From NCBI RefSeq assembly GCF_029227915.1, contig NC_079884.1, positions 2,792,001 to 2,856,000 on the forward strand: DNA of 64,000 nucleotides, given 5' to 3'. The DNA is from Hydractinia symbiolongicarpus. Lineage: Eukaryota; Cnidaria; Hydrozoa; Anthoathecata; Hydractiniidae. Shown here piece by piece: positions 11,558-25,337 of this stretch (positions are counted from its first letter, which is position 1; each line of letters opens with the position of its first letter). Below the pieces are notes generated by a model, which saw nothing but the letters and a program-made list of their open reading frames with translations, was not told where the DNA came from and ran no database searches. The position numbers and the translations under genes are program-made.

Positions 11558-13419
11558 CGCGCTGAAGAAGTAGAGACAGTTTCAAAAACTACATTTCATT
11601 GATTTTCTAACGGTGTCAATCCGTTTGAGTTACAACGGTTGCGTCACATATTCGTACCAACATGTACTTAGTGATTTTCTTCCGATATTACTAACTTGCA
11701 TCGCTGTTAACAAAGAAACGATTGACTGTGGTACTTAATTAAACTGATTTTGGACTTTGACTTTATAAATGTTATAAATGAGTCATTTTGACTACAAGAA
11801 ATAACATACTTCTTAATTTGACATGATTGCTGGAACTCAGCGATTACACTGGGCGCTTTGGTAACGCTTTATTTAAAAATTATGGTAAATAAATCATTTT
11901 TTACTGTGGGACCAATCCTAGCCGTTATCGCGCGCTGAAGAAGTAGAGACAGTCTCAAAAGCTACAATTCATTGATTTTCTAACGGTGTCAATCCGTTTG
12001 AGTTAAAGCGGTTGCGTCACACATTCGTACCAACATGTATTTAGTGATTTTTTTCCGATATTACTAAGTTGTATCGCTTTCAACAGTGAAACGATTGACT
12101 GTGGGACCTACTTGAACTGATTTTGGACTTTGACTTTATAAATGTGATAAATGAGTCATTTTGACTACAAGAAATAACATTCTTCTTAATTTGACATGAT
12201 TGTGGGAACTCCACGGTTGCACAGGACCCTGTGGTAGCGATTCATTTAAAAATTTAGATAAATAAGTCATTTTTACTGTGGGACCAATCCTAGCTGTTAG
12301 CGCGCGCTGAAGATATAGAGACAGTTTCAAAAACTCCATTTCAATGATTTTCAAACGGTGTCAATCCGTCTGAGTAACAACGGTTGCGTCACACATTGGT
12401 ACCAACATGTATTTGCTGATTTTTTTCGGATATTCCTAAGTTGTATCGCTTACAACAGTCAAACGATTGACTGTGGGACTTAATTGAACTGATTTTGGAC
12501 TTTGACCTTATAAATGTTATAAATGAGTCGTTTTGACTACAAGAAATAACATTTTTCTTAATTTGACATGATTACTGGAACTCAGCGATTACACTGGGCG
12601 CTGTGGTAACGCTTTATTTAAAAATTATGATAAATAAATCATTTTTTACTGTGGGACCAATCCTAGCCGTTATCGCGCGCTGAAGAAGTAGAGACAGTTT
12701 CAAAAGCTACAATTCAATCATTTTCTAACGGTGTCAATCCGTTTGAGTTACAACGGTTGCGTCACACATTCGTACCAACATGTATTTAGTGATTTTTTTC
12801 CGATATTACTGAGTTGTATCGCTTTCAACAGTGAAACGATTGACTGTGGGACCTACTTGAACGGATTTTGGACTTTGACTTTATAAATGTGATAAATGAG
12901 TCATTTTCACTACAAGAAATAAGATTCTTCTTAATTTGACATGATTGTGGGAACTCAACGGTTGCACAGGACCCTGTGGTAGCCATTCATTTAAAAATTT
13001 AGATAAATAAGTCATTCTTACTGTGGGACCAATCCTAGCTGTTAGCGCGCGCTGAAGATATAGAGACAGTTTCAAAAACTCCATTTCATTGACTTTCTAA
13101 CGGTGTCAATCCGTTTGAGTTACAACGGTTGCGTCACACATTCGTACCAACATGTATTTAGTGATTTTTTTCCGATATTACTAAGTTGTATCGCTTTCAA
13201 CAGTGAAACGATTGACTGTGGGACTTAATTGAACTGATTTTGGACCTTGACCTTAAAAATATGATAAGTGAGTCATTTTGACTACAATAAATAACATTCA
13301 TCTTAATTTGACATGATTGTGGGAACTCAACGGTTGCACAGGACCCTGTGGTAGCGATTCATTTAAAAAATTAGATAAATAAGTCATTCTTACTGTGGGA
13401 CCAATCCTAGCTGTTAGCG
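11558..13419. repeat. Start of copy 3 of the long unit (five monomers)
   Basis: Monomers at 11558 (a2z), 11931 (c3w), 12303 (p5u), 12676 (c3w) and 13048 (p3w) repeat the opening order of copies 1 and 2. The monomer at 13048 departs from the pattern. Its counterparts at 4102 and 8948 end in the u rear, but here the rear is w, and this leads into an expanded tetramer. The monomer at 11558 combines ccgatat with gctgttaac, which may mark the fusion point created when two monomers were lost from copy 2. Confidence 0.88.
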
Positions 13420-14909
13420 CGCGCTGAAGATATAGAGACAGTTTCAAAAACTCCATTTCATTGACTTTCTAACGGTGTCAATCCGTTTGAGTTACAACAG
13501 TTGCGTCACACATTCGTACCAACATGTATTTAGTGATTTTTTTCCGATATTACTAAGTTGTATCGCTTTCAACAGTGAAACGATTGACTGTGGGACTTAA
13601 TTGAACTGATTTTGGACCTTGACCTTAAAAATATGATAAGTGAGTCATTTTGACTACAATAAATAACATTCTTCTTAATTTGACATGATTGTGGGAACTC
13701 AGCGATTACACTGGGCGCTGTGGTAACGCTTTATATAAAAATTATGATAAATCAGTCATTTTTTACTGTGGGACCAATCCTAGCCGTTATCGCGCGCTGA
13801 AGAAGTAGAGACAGTTTCAAAAGCTACATTTCATTGATTTTCTAACGGTGTCAATCCGTTTGAGTTACAACGGATGCGTCACACATTCGTACCAACATGT
13901 ATTTAGTGATTTTTTTCCGATATTACTAAGTTGTATCGCTTTCAACAGTGAAACGATTGACTGTGGGACTTAATTGAACTGATTTTGGACCTTGACCTTA
14001 AAAATATGATAAGTGAGTCATTTTGACTACAATAAATAACATTCATCTTAATTTGACATGATTGTGGGAACTCAACGGTTGCACAGGACCCTGTGGTAGC
14101 GATTCATTTAAAAATTTAGATAAATAAGTCATTCTTACTGTGGGACCAATCCTAGCTGTTAGCGCGCGCTGAAGATATAGAGACAGTTTCAAAAACTCCA
14201 TTTCATTGACTTTCTAACGGTGTCAATCCGTTTGAGTTACAACGGTTGCGTCACACATTCGTACCAACATGTATTTAGTGATTTTTTTCCGATATTACTA
14301 AGTTGTATCGCTTTCAACAGTGAAACGATTGACTGTGGGACTTAATTGAACTGATTTTGGACCTTGACCTTAAAAATATGATAAGTGAGTCATTTTGACT
14401 ACAATAAACAACATTCTTCTTAATTTGACATGATTGTGGGAACTCAGCGATTACACTGGGCGCTGTGGTAACGCTTTATTTAAAAATTATGATAAATCAG
14501 TCATTTTTTACTGTGGGACCAATCCTAGCCGTTATCGCGCGCTGAAGAAGTAGAGACAGTTTCAAAAGCTACATTTCATTGATTTTCTAACGGTGTCAAT
14601 CCGTTTGAGTTACAACGGTTGCGTCACACATTCGTACCAACATGTATTTAGTGATTTTTTTCCGATATTACTAAGTTGTATCGCTTTCAACATTGAAACG
14701 ATTGACTGTGGGACTTAATTGAACTGATTATGGACCTTGACCTTAAAAATATGATAAGTGAGTCATTTTGACTACAATAAATAACATTCATCTTAATTTG
14801 ACATGATTGTGGGAACTCAACGGTTGCACAGGACCCTGTGGTAGCGATTCATTTTAAAATTTAGATAAATAAGTCATTCTTACTGTGGGACCAATCCTAG
14901 CTGTTAGCG
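13420..14909. repeat. 1490-bp tetramer, copy 1 (p3u-g3w-p3u-g3w)
   Basis: Monomers start at 13420, 13793, 14165 and 14538. They look like two 745-bp dimers, but the two g monomers differ. The one at 13793 has caacggatgcg, and the one at 14538 has caacattgaaacg with gattatggacc. The same two differences recur in the same order in the next four monomers, so the true repeat is four monomers long with a nested dimer. Confidence 0.92.
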
Positions 14910-16400
14910 CGCGCTGAAGATATAGAGACAGTTTCAAAAACTCCATTTCATTGAATTTCTAACGGTGTCAATCCGTTTGAGTTACAACGGTTGCGTCACA
15001 CATTCGTACCAACATGTATTTAGTGATTTTTTTCCGATATTACTAAGTTGTATCGCTTTCAACAGTGAAACGATTGACTGTGGGACTTAATTGAACTGAT
15101 TGTGGACCTTGACCTTAAAAATATGATAAGTGAGTCATTTTGACTACAATAAATAACATTCTTCTTAATTTGACATGATTGTGGGAACTCAGCGATTACA
15201 CTGGGCGCTGTGGTAACGCTTTATATAAAAATTATGATAAATCAGTCATTTTTTACTGTGGGACCAATCCTAGCCGTTATCGCGCGCTGAAGAAGTAGAG
15301 ACAGTTTCAAAAGCTACATTTCATTGATTTTCTAACGGTGTCAATCCGTTTGAGTTACAACGGATGCGTCACACATTCGTACCAACATGTATTTAGTGAT
15401 TTTTTTCCGATATTACTAAGTTGTATCGCTTTCAACAGTGAAACGATTGACTGTGGGACTTAATTAAACTGATTTTGGACCTTGACCTTAAAAATATGAT
15501 AAGTGAGTCATTTTGACTACAATAAATAACATTCATCTTAATTTGACATGATTGTGGGAACTCAACGGTTGCACAGGACCCTGTGGTAGCGATTCATTTA
15601 AAAATTTAGATAAATAAGTCATTCTTACTGTGGGACCAATCCTAGCTGTTAGCGCGCGCTGAAGATATAGAGACAGTTTCAAAAACTCCATTTCATTGAC
15701 TTTCTAACGGTGTCAATCCGTTTGAGTTACAACGGTTGCGTCACACATTCGTACCAACATGTATTTAGTGATTTTTTTCCGATATTACTAAGTTGTATCG
15801 CTTTCAACAGTGAAACGATTGACTGTGGGACTTAATTGAACTGATTTTGGACCTTGACCTTAAAAATATGATAAGTGAGTCATTTTGACTACAATAAATA
15901 ACATTCTTCTTAATTTGACATGATTGTGGGAACTCAGCGATTACACTGGGCGCTGTGGTAACGCTTTATATAAAAATTATGATAAATCAGTCATTTTTTA
16001 CTGTGGGACCAATCCTAGCCGTTATCGCGCGCTGAAGAAGTAGAGACAGTTTCAAAAGCTACATTTCATTGATTTTCTAACGGTGTCAATCCGTTTGAGT
16101 TACAACGGTTGCGTCACACATTCGTACCAACATGTATTTAGTGATTTTTTTCCGATATTACTAAGTTGTATCGCTTTCAACATTGAAACGATTGACTGTG
16201 GGACTTAATTGAACTGATTATGGACCTTGACCTTAAAAATATGATAAGTGAGTCATTTTGACAACAATAAATAACATTCTTCTTAATTTGACATGATTGC
16301 TGGAACTCAGCGATTACACTGGGCGCTGTGGTAACGCTTTATTTAAAAATTATGATAAATAAATCATTTTTTACTGTGGGACCAATCCTAGCCGTTATCG
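14910..16400. repeat. 1490-bp tetramer, copy 2
   Basis: Monomers at 14910, 15283, 15655 and 16028 match those 1490 bp upstream, including caacggatgcg in the second and caacattgaaacg in the fourth. The last monomer differs in its rear: it ends with the u tail (attatgataaataaatc) instead of w. That returns the order to the one seen after 4475 and 9321. Confidence 0.92.
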
Positions 16401-18261
16401 CGCGCTGAAGAAGTAGAGACAGTTTCAAAAGCTACATTTCATTGATTTTCTAACGGTGTCAATCCGTTTGAAATACAACGGTTGCGTCACATATTCGTAC
16501 CAACATGTATTTAGTGATTTTTTTCCGATATTACTAAGTTGTATCGCTTTCAACAGTGAAACGATTGAATGTGGGACCTAATTAAACTGATTTTGGACTT
16601 TGACCTTATAAATGTAATAAATAAGTAATTTTGACTACAAGAAATAACATTCTTCTTAATTTGACATGATTGTGGGAACTCAGCTGCTGCACAGGACCCT
16701 GTGGTAGCGATTCATTTAAAAATTTAGATAAATAAGTCATTCTTACTGTGGGACTAATCCTAGCTGTTAGCGCGCGCTGAAGACATAGAGACAGTTTCAA
16801 AAACTCCATTTCATTGACTTTCTAACGGTGTCAATCCGTTTGAGTTACAACGGTTGCGTCACACATTCGTACCAACTTGTATTTGGTGATTTTTTTCGGA
16901 TATTCCTAAGTTGTATCGCTTACAACAGTCAAACGATTGACTGTGGGACTTAATTGAACTGATTTTGGACTTTGACCTTATAAATGTTATAGATGAGTTG
17001 TTTTGACTACAAGAAATAATATCTTCTTAATTTGACATGATTGCTGGAACTCAGCGATTACACTGGGCGCTGTGGTAACGCTTTATATAAAAATTATGAT
17101 AAATCAGTCATTTTTTACTGTTGGACCAATCCTAGCCGTTATCGCGCGCTGAAGAAGTAGAGACAGTTTCAAAAGCTACATTTCATTGATTTTCTAACGG
17201 TGTCAATCCGTTTGAGTTACAACGGTTGCGTCACACATTCGTACCAACATGTATTTAGTGATTTTTTTCAGATATTACTAAGTTGTATCGCTTTCAACAG
17301 TGAAACGATTGACTGTGGGACCTAATTGAACTGATTTTGGACTTTGACCTTATAAATGTGATAAATAAGTCATTTTGACTACAAGAAATAACATTCTTCT
17401 TAATTTGACATGATTGCTGGAACTCAGCGATTACACTGGGCGCTGTGGTAACGCTTTATTTAAAAATTATGATAAATAAATCATTTTTTACTGTGGGACC
17501 AATCCTAGCCGTTATCGCGCGCTGAAGAAGTAGAGACAGTTTCAAAAGCTACATTTCATTGATTTTCTAACGGTGTCAATCCGTTGGAGTTACAACGGTT
17601 GCGTCACACATTCGTACCAACATGTATTTAGTGATTTTTTTCCGATATTCCTAAGTTGTATCGCTTACAACAGTCAAACGATTGACTGTGGGACTTAATT
17701 GAACTGATTTTGGACTTTGACCTTATAAATGTGATAAATGAGTCATTTTGACTACAAGAAAAAACATTCTTCTTAATTTGACATGAATGTGGGAACTCAG
17801 CGGTTGCACAGGACCCTGTGGTAGTGATTCATTTAAAAATTTAGATAAATAAGTGATTTTTACTGTGGGACCAATCCTAGCCGTTAGCGCGCGCTAAAGA
17901 TATAGAGACAGTTTCAAAAACTCCATTTCATTGACTTTCTAACGGTGTCAATCGGTTTGAGTTACAACGGTTGCGTCACACATTCGTACCAACATGTATT
18001 TAGTGATTTTTTCGGATATTCCTAAGTTGTATCGCTTTCAACAGTCAAACGATTGACTGTGGGACTTAATTGAACTGATTTTGGACTTTGACCTTACAAA
18101 TGTTATAAATGAGTCATTTTGACTACAAGAAATAACATTCTTCTTAATTTGACATGATTGCTGGAACTCAGAGATTACACTGGGCGCTGTTGTAACGCTT
18201 TATTTAAAAATTAAGATAAATAAGTCATTTTATACTGTGGGACCAATCCTAGCCGTTATCG
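16401..18261. repeat. Mixed monomers after the tetramer (five copies)
   Basis: Monomers start at 16401 (g3w with tgctgcacagg), 16773 (p5u), 17145 (g3u), 17518 (g5w) and 17890 (p1x). The first continues the copy 3 order (compare 4848 and 9694). The second has a short deletion giving aataatatcttc near 17016, which reappears at 26.3 and 27.1 kb. The junction at 17890 reads cgcgctaaag. No internal higher-order period is visible. Confidence 0.88.
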
Positions 18262-19752
18262 CGCGCTGAAGAAGTAGAGACAGTTTCAAAAACTACATTT
18301 CATTGATTTTCTAACGGTGTCAATCCGTTTGAGTTACAACGGTTGCGTCACATATTCGTACCAACATGTACTTAGTGATTTTCTTCCGATATTACTAACT
18401 TGCATCGCTTTTAACAAAGAAACGATTGACTGTGGGACTTAATTGAACTGATTTTGGACTTTGACCTTATAAATGTTATAAATGAGTCATTTTGACTACA
18501 CGAATAACATTCTTCTTAATTTGACATGATTGCTGGAACTCAGCGATTTCACTGGGCGCTGTTGTAACGCTTTATTTAAAAATTAAGATAAATAAGTCAT
18601 TTTATACTGTGGGACCAATCCTAGCCGTTATCGCGCGCTGAAGAAGTAGAGACAGTTTCAAAAGTTACACTTCAATGATTTTCTAACGGTGTCAATCCGT
18701 TTGAGTTACAACGGTTGCGTCACACATTCGTACCATCATGCACTTAACGATGTTTTTCGGATATTCCTTAGTTGTATCGCTTTCAACAGTCAAACGATTG
18801 ACTGTGGGACTTAATTGAATTTATTTTGGACTTTGACCTTACAAATGTTATAAATGAGTCATTTTGATTACAAGAAATAACATTCTTCTTAATTTGACAT
18901 GATTGCTGGAACTCAGGGATTACACTGGGCGCTGTTGTAACGCTTTATTTAAAAATTAAGATAAATAAGTCATTTTATACTGTGGGACCAATCCTAGCCG
19001 TTATCGCGCGCTGAAGAAGTAGAGACAGTTTCAAAAACTCCATTTCATTGACTTTCTAACGGTGTCAATCCGTTTGAGTTACAACGGTTGCGTCACATAT
19101 TCGTACCAACATGTACTTAGTGATTTTCTTCCGATATTACTAACTTGCATCGCTTTTAACAAAGAAACGATTGACTGTGGTACTTAATTGAACTGATTTT
19201 GGACTTTGACCTTATAAATGTTATAAATGAGTCATTTTGACTACACGAAATAACATTCTTCTTAATTTGACATGATTGCTGGAACTCAGCGATTACACTG
19301 GGCGCTATTGTAACGCTTTATTTAAAAATTAAGATAAATAAGTCATTTTATACTGTGGGACCAATCCTAGCCGTTATTGCGCGCTGAAGAAGTAGAGACA
19401 GTTTCAAAAGTTACACTTCAATGATTTTCTAACGGTGTCAATCCGTTTGAGTTACAACGGTTGCGTCACACATTCGTACCATCATGCACTTAACGATGTT
19501 TCTCGGATATTCCTTAGTTGTATCGCTTTCAACAGTCAAACGATTGACTGTGGGACTTAATTGAATTTATTTTAGACTTTGACCTTACAAATGTTATAAA
19601 TGAGTCATTTTGATTACAAGAAATAACATTCTTCTTAATTTGACATGATTGCTGGAACTCAGCGATTACACTGGGCGCTGTTGTAACGCTTTATTTAAAA
19701 ATTAAGATAAATAAGTCATTTTATACTGTGGGACCAATCCTAGCCGTTATCG
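18262..19752. repeat. 745-bp dimer, two copies (a2x/s4x, then p-like 2x/s4x)
   Basis: Monomers at 18262 and 18634 are followed by 19007 and 19380 with the same middle alleles 2, 4, 2, 4. Both s4x monomers share tgattacaagaaat instead of tgactacaag. The third monomer differs from the first at its front, which reads aactccatttcattgac on a gaagaag start. That is a segment replacement on an otherwise duplicated pair. Confidence 0.88.
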
Positions 19753-21243
19753 CGCGCTGAAGAAGTAGAGACAGTTTCAAAAACTCCATTTCATTGACAT
19801 TCTAACGGTGTCAATCGGTTTGAGTTACAACGGTTGCGTCACACATTCGTACCAACATGTATTTAGTGATTTTTTTCGGATATTCCTAAGTTGTATCGCT
19901 TTCAACAGTCAAACGATTGACTGTGGGACTTAATTGAACTGATTTTGGACTTTGACCTTACAAATGTTATAAATGAGTCATTTTGACTACAAGAAATAAC
20001 ATTCTTCTTAATTTGACATGATTGCTGGAACTCAGCGATTACACTGGGCGCTGTTGTAACGCTTTATTTAAAAATTAGGATAAATAAGTCATTTTATACT
20101 GTGGGACCAATCCTAGCCGTTATCGCGCGCTGAAGAAGTAGAGACAGTTTCAAAAACTACATTTCATTGATTTTCTAACGGTGTCAATCCGTTTGAGTTA
20201 CAACGGTTGCGTCACATATTCGTACCAACATGTACTTAGTGATTTTCTTCCGATATTACTAACTTGCATCGCTTTTAACAAAGAAACGATTGACTGTGGT
20301 ACTTAATTGAACTGATTTTGGACTTTGACCTTATAAATGTTATAAATGAGTCATTTTGACTACAACAAATAACATTCTTCTTAATTTGACATGATTGCTG
20401 GAACTCAGCGATTACACTGGGCGCTTTGGTAACGCTTTATTTAAAAATTATGGTAAATAAATCATTTTTTACCGTGGGACCAATCCTAGCCGTTATCGCG
20501 CGCTGAAGAAGTAGAGACAGTCTCAAAAGCTACAATTCATTGATTTTCTAACGGTGTCAATCCGTTTGAGTTACAACGGTTGCGTCACACATTCGTACCA
20601 ACATGTATTTAGTGATTTTTTTCCGATATTACTAAGTTGTATCGCTTTCAACAGTGAAACGATTGACTGTGGGACCTACTTGAACTGATTTTGGACTTTG
20701 ACTTTATAAATGTGATAAATGAGTCATTTTGACTACAAGAAATAACATTCTTCTTAATTTGACATGATTGTGGGAACTCAACGGTTGCACAGGACCCTGT
20801 GGTAGCGATTCACTTAAAAATTTAGATAAATAAGTCATTTTTACTGTGGGACCAATCCTAGCTGTTAGCGCGCGCTGAAGATATAGAGACAGTTTCAAAA
20901 ACTCCATTTCATTGATTTTCTAACGGTGTCAATCCGTTTGAGTAACAACGGTTGCGTCACACATTCGTACCAACATGTAGTTGCTGATTTTTTTCGGATA
21001 TTCCTAAGTTGTATCGCTTACAACAGTCAAACGATTGACTGTGGGACTTAATTGAGCTGATTTTGGACTTAGACCTTATAAATGTTATAAATGAGTCGTT
21101 TTGACTACAAGAAATAACATTCTTCTTAATTTGACATGATTGCTGGAACTCAGCGATTACACTGGGCGCTTTGGTAACGCTTTATTTAAAAATTATGGTA
21201 AATAAATCATTTTTTACCGTGGGACCAATCCTAGCCGTTATCG
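19753..21243. repeat. Four monomers opening an 11-monomer repeat
   Basis: Monomers at 19753 (T-like 1x), 20126 (a2z), 20499 (c3w) and 20871 (p5z). The second to fourth correspond to those at 24222, 24594 and 24966, about 4095 bp downstream. Shared private changes include tacaacaaataac and accgtgggacc. The monomer at 20871 ends in the z tail where its partner ends in u, so a segment exchange occurred near its end. Confidence 0.88.
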
Positions 21244-22732
21244 CGCGCTGAAGAAGTAGAGACAGTCTCAAAAGCTACAATTCATTGATTTTCTAACGGT
21301 GTCAATCCGTTTGAGTAACAACGGTTGCGTCACACATTCGTACCAACATGTAGTTGCTGATTTTTTTCGGATATTCCTAAGTTGTATCGCTTACAACAGT
21401 CAAACGATTGACTGTGGGACTTAATTGAGCTGATTTTGGACTTTGACCTTATAAATGTTATAAATGAGTCGTTATGACTACAAGAAATAACATTCTTCTT
21501 AATTTGACATGATTGCTGGAACTCAGCGATTACACTGGGCGCTGTTGTAACGCTTTATATAAAAATTATGATAAATAAGTCATTTTTTACTGTGGGACAA
21601 ATCCTAGCCGTTATCGCGCGGTAAAGAAGTAGAGACAGTTTCAAAAGTTACACTTCAATGAATCTCTAACGGTGTCAATCCGTTTGAGTTACAACGGTTG
21701 CGTCATACATTCGTACCAACATGTATTTAGTGATTTTTTTCCGATATTACTAAGTTGTATCGCTTTCAACAGTGAAACGGTTGACTGTGGGACCTAATTG
21801 AACTGATTTTGGACTTTGACCTAATAAATGTGATAAATAAGTCATTTTGACTACAAGAAATAACATTCTTCTTAATTTGACATGATTGTGGGAACTCAGC
21901 TGCTGCACAGGAGCCTGTGGTAGCGATTCATAAAAAATTTAGATGAATAAGTCATTTTTACTGTGGGACCAATCCTAGCCGTTAGCGTCGCTGAAGATAT
22001 AGAGACAGTTTCAAAAACTCCATTTCATTGACTTTCTAACGGTGTTAATCGGTTTGAGTTACAACGGATGCGTCACACATTCGTACCAACATGTATTTAG
22101 TGATTTTTTTCGGATATTCCTAAGTTGTATCGCTTTCAACAGTCAAACGATTGACTGTGGGACTTAATTGAACTGATTTTGGACTTTGACCTTATAAATG
22201 TTATAAATGAGTCATTTTGACTACAAGAAATAACATTCTTCTTAATTTGACATGATTGTGGGAACTCAGCTGCTGCACAGGACCCTGTTGTAACGCTTTA
22301 TTTAAAAATTAAGATAAATAAGTCATTTTATACTGTGGGACCAATCCTAGCCGTTATCGCGCGCTGAAGAAGTAGAGACAGTTTCAAAAACTCCATTTCA
22401 TTGACTTTCTAACGGTGTCAATCGGTTTGAGTTACAACGGTTGCGTCACACATTCGTACCAACATGTATTTAGTGATTTTTTTCGGATATTCCTAAGTTG
22501 TATCGCTTTCAACAGTCAAACGATTGACTGTAGGACTTAATTGAACTGATTTTGGACTTTGACCTTACAAATGTTATAAATGAGTCATTTTGACTACAAG
22601 AAATAACATTCTTCTTAATTTGACATGATTGCTGGAACTCAGCGATTACACTGGGCGCTGTTGTAACGCTTTATTTAAAAATTAAGATAAATAAGTCATT
22701 TTATACTGTGGGACCAATCCTAGCCGTTATCG
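21244..22732. repeat. 1489-bp tetramer, copy 1
   Basis: Monomers start at 21244 (c5u), 21617 (s3v), 21988 (p1 with a v/x hybrid rear) and 22360 (T-like 1x). Diagnostic rare variants are gtgggacaaatcc, the junction cgcggtaaag, tgaatctctaacgg, gttagcgtcgctg and ggtgttaatcgg. All recur 1489 bp later. The third monomer's rear is chimeric: tgctgcacaggaccctg runs directly into ttgtaacgctt. Confidence 0.92.
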
Positions 22733-24221
22733 CGCGCTGAAGAAGTAGAGACAGTTTCAAAAACTCCATTTCATTGATTTTCTAACGGTGTCAATCCGTT
22801 TGAGTAACAACGGTTGCGTCACACATTCGTACCAACATGTAGTTGCTGATTTTTTTCGGATATTCCTAAGTTGTATCGCTTACAACAGTCAAACGATTGA
22901 CTGTGGGACTTAATTGAGCTGATTTTGGACTTTGACCTTATAAATGTTATAAATGAGTCGTTATGACTACAAGAAATAACATTCTTCTTAATTTGACATG
23001 ATTGCTGGAACTCAGCGATTACACTGGGCGCTGTTGTAACGCTTTATATAAAAATTATGATAAATAAGTCATTTTTTACTGTGGGACAAATCCTAGCCGT
23101 TATCGCGCGGTAAAGAAGTAGAGACAGTTTCAAAAGTTACACTTCAATGAATCTCTAACGGTGTCAATCCGTTTGAGTTACAACGGTTGCGTCATACATT
23201 CGTACCAACATGTATTTAGTGATTTTTTTCCGATATTACTAAGTTGTATCGCTTTCAACAGTGAAACGGTTGACTGTGGGACCTAATTGAACTGATTTTG
23301 GACTTTGACCTAATAAATGTGATAAATAAGTCATTTTGACTACAAGAAATAACATTCTTCTTAATTTGACATGATTGTGGGAACTCAGCTGCTGCACAGG
23401 AGCCTGTGGTAGCGATTCATAAAAAATTTAGATGAATAAGTCATTTTTACTGTGGGACCAATCCTAGCCGTTAGCGTCGCTGAAGATATAGAGACAGTTT
23501 CAAAAACTCCATTTCATTGACTTTCTAACGGTGTTAATCGGTTTGAGTTACAACGGTTGCGTCACACATTCGTACCAACATGTATTTAGTGATTTTTTTC
23601 GGATATTCCTAAGTTGTATCGCTTTCAACAGTCAAACGATTGACTGTGGGACTTAATTGAACTGATTTTGGACTTTGACCTTATAAATGTTATAAATGAG
23701 TCATTTTGACTACAAGAAATAACATTCTTCTTAATTTGACATGATTGTGGGAACTCAGCTGCTGCACAGGACCCTGTTGTAACGCTTTATTTAAAAATTA
23801 AGATAAATAAGTCATTTTATACTGTGGGACCAATCCTAGCCGTTATCGCGCGCTGAAGAAGTAGAGACAGTTTCAAAAACTCCATTTCATTGACTTTCTA
23901 ACGGTGTCAATCGGTTTGAGTTACAACGGTTGCGTCACACATTCGTACCAACATGTATTTAGTGATTTTTTTCGGATATTCCTAAGTTGTATCGCTTTCA
24001 ACAGTCAAACGATTGACTGTGGGACTTAATTGAACTGATTTTGGACTTTGACCTTACAAATGTTATAAATGAGTCATTTTGACTACAAGAAATAACATTC
24101 TTCTTAATTTGACATGATTGCTGGAACTCAGCGATTACACTGGGCGCTGTTGTAACGCTTTATTTAAAAATTAAGATAAATAAGTCATTTTATACTGTGG
24201 GACCAATCCTAGCCGTTATCG
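22733..24221. repeat. 1489-bp tetramer, copy 2
   Basis: Monomers at 22733, 23106, 23477 and 23849 repeat the rare variants of copy 1, including cgcggtaaag, gttagcgtcgctg and the chimeric rear. The first monomer differs only in its front: aactccatttcattgat replaces the c-type front of 21244. This places the duplication breakpoint, or a later conversion tract, in the first 60 bases of the unit. Confidence 0.92.
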
Positions 24222-25337
24222 CGCGCTGAAGAAGTAGAGACAGTTTCAAAAACTACATTTCATTGATTTTCTAACGGTGTCAATCCGTTTGAGTTACAAC
24301 GGTTGCGTCACATATTCGTACCAACATGTATTTAGTGATTTTTTCCAATATTACTAACTTGCATCGCTTTTAACAAAGAAACGATTGACTGTGGTACTTA
24401 ATTGAACTGATTTTGGACTTTGACCTTATAAATGTTATAAATGAGTCATTTTGACTACAACAAATAACATTCTTCTTAATTTGACATGATTGCTGGAACT
24501 CAGCGATTACACTGGGCGCTTTGGTAACGCTTTATTTAAAAATTATGGTAAATAAATCATTTTTTACCGTGGGACCAATCCTAGCCGTTATCGCGCGCTG
24601 AAGAAGTAGAGACAGTCTCAAAAGCTACAATTCATTGATTTTCTAACGGTGTCAATCCGTTTGAGTTACAACGGTTGCGTCACACATTCGTACCAACATG
24701 TATTTAGTGATTTTTTTCCGATATTACTAAGTTGTATCGCTTTCAACAGTGAAACGATTGACTGTGGGACCTACTTGAACTGATTTTGGACTTTGACTTT
24801 ATAAATGTGATAAATGAGTCATTTTGACTACAAGAAATAACATTCTTCTTATTTTGACATGATTGTGGGAACTCAACGGTTGCACAGGACCCTGTGGTAG
24901 CAATTCACTTAAAAATTTAGATAAATAAGTCATTTTTACTGTGGGACCAATCCTAGCTGTTAGCACGCGCTGAAGATATAGAGACAGTTTCAAAAACTCC
25001 ATTTCATTGATTTTCTAACGGTGTCAATCCGTTTGAGTAACAACGGTTACGTCACACATTCGTACCAACATGTAGCTGCTGATTTTTTTCGGATATTCCT
25101 AAGTTGTATCGCTTACAACAGTCAAACGATTGACTGTGGGATTAATTGAGCTGATTTTGGACTTAGACCTTATAAATGTTATAAATGAGTCGTTTTGACT
25201 ACAAGAAATAACATTCTTCTTAATTTGACATGATTGCTGGAACTCAGCGATTACACTGGGCGCTGTTGTAACGCTTTATATAAAAATTATGATAAATAAG
25301 TCATTTTTTACTGTGGGACAAATCCTAGCCGTTATCG
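24222..25337. repeat. Return of the 20.1-kb trimer (a2z-c3w-p5u)
   Basis: Monomers at 24222, 24594 and 24966 match 20126, 20499 and 20871 at a shift of 4095-4096 bp. A single base is missing in the T tract near 24342 (gattttttccaat). The junction at 24966 reads tagcacgcgctg, a point change in the CG run. The two trimers flank the doubled tetramer, so together they form an 11-monomer period. Confidence 0.88.
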
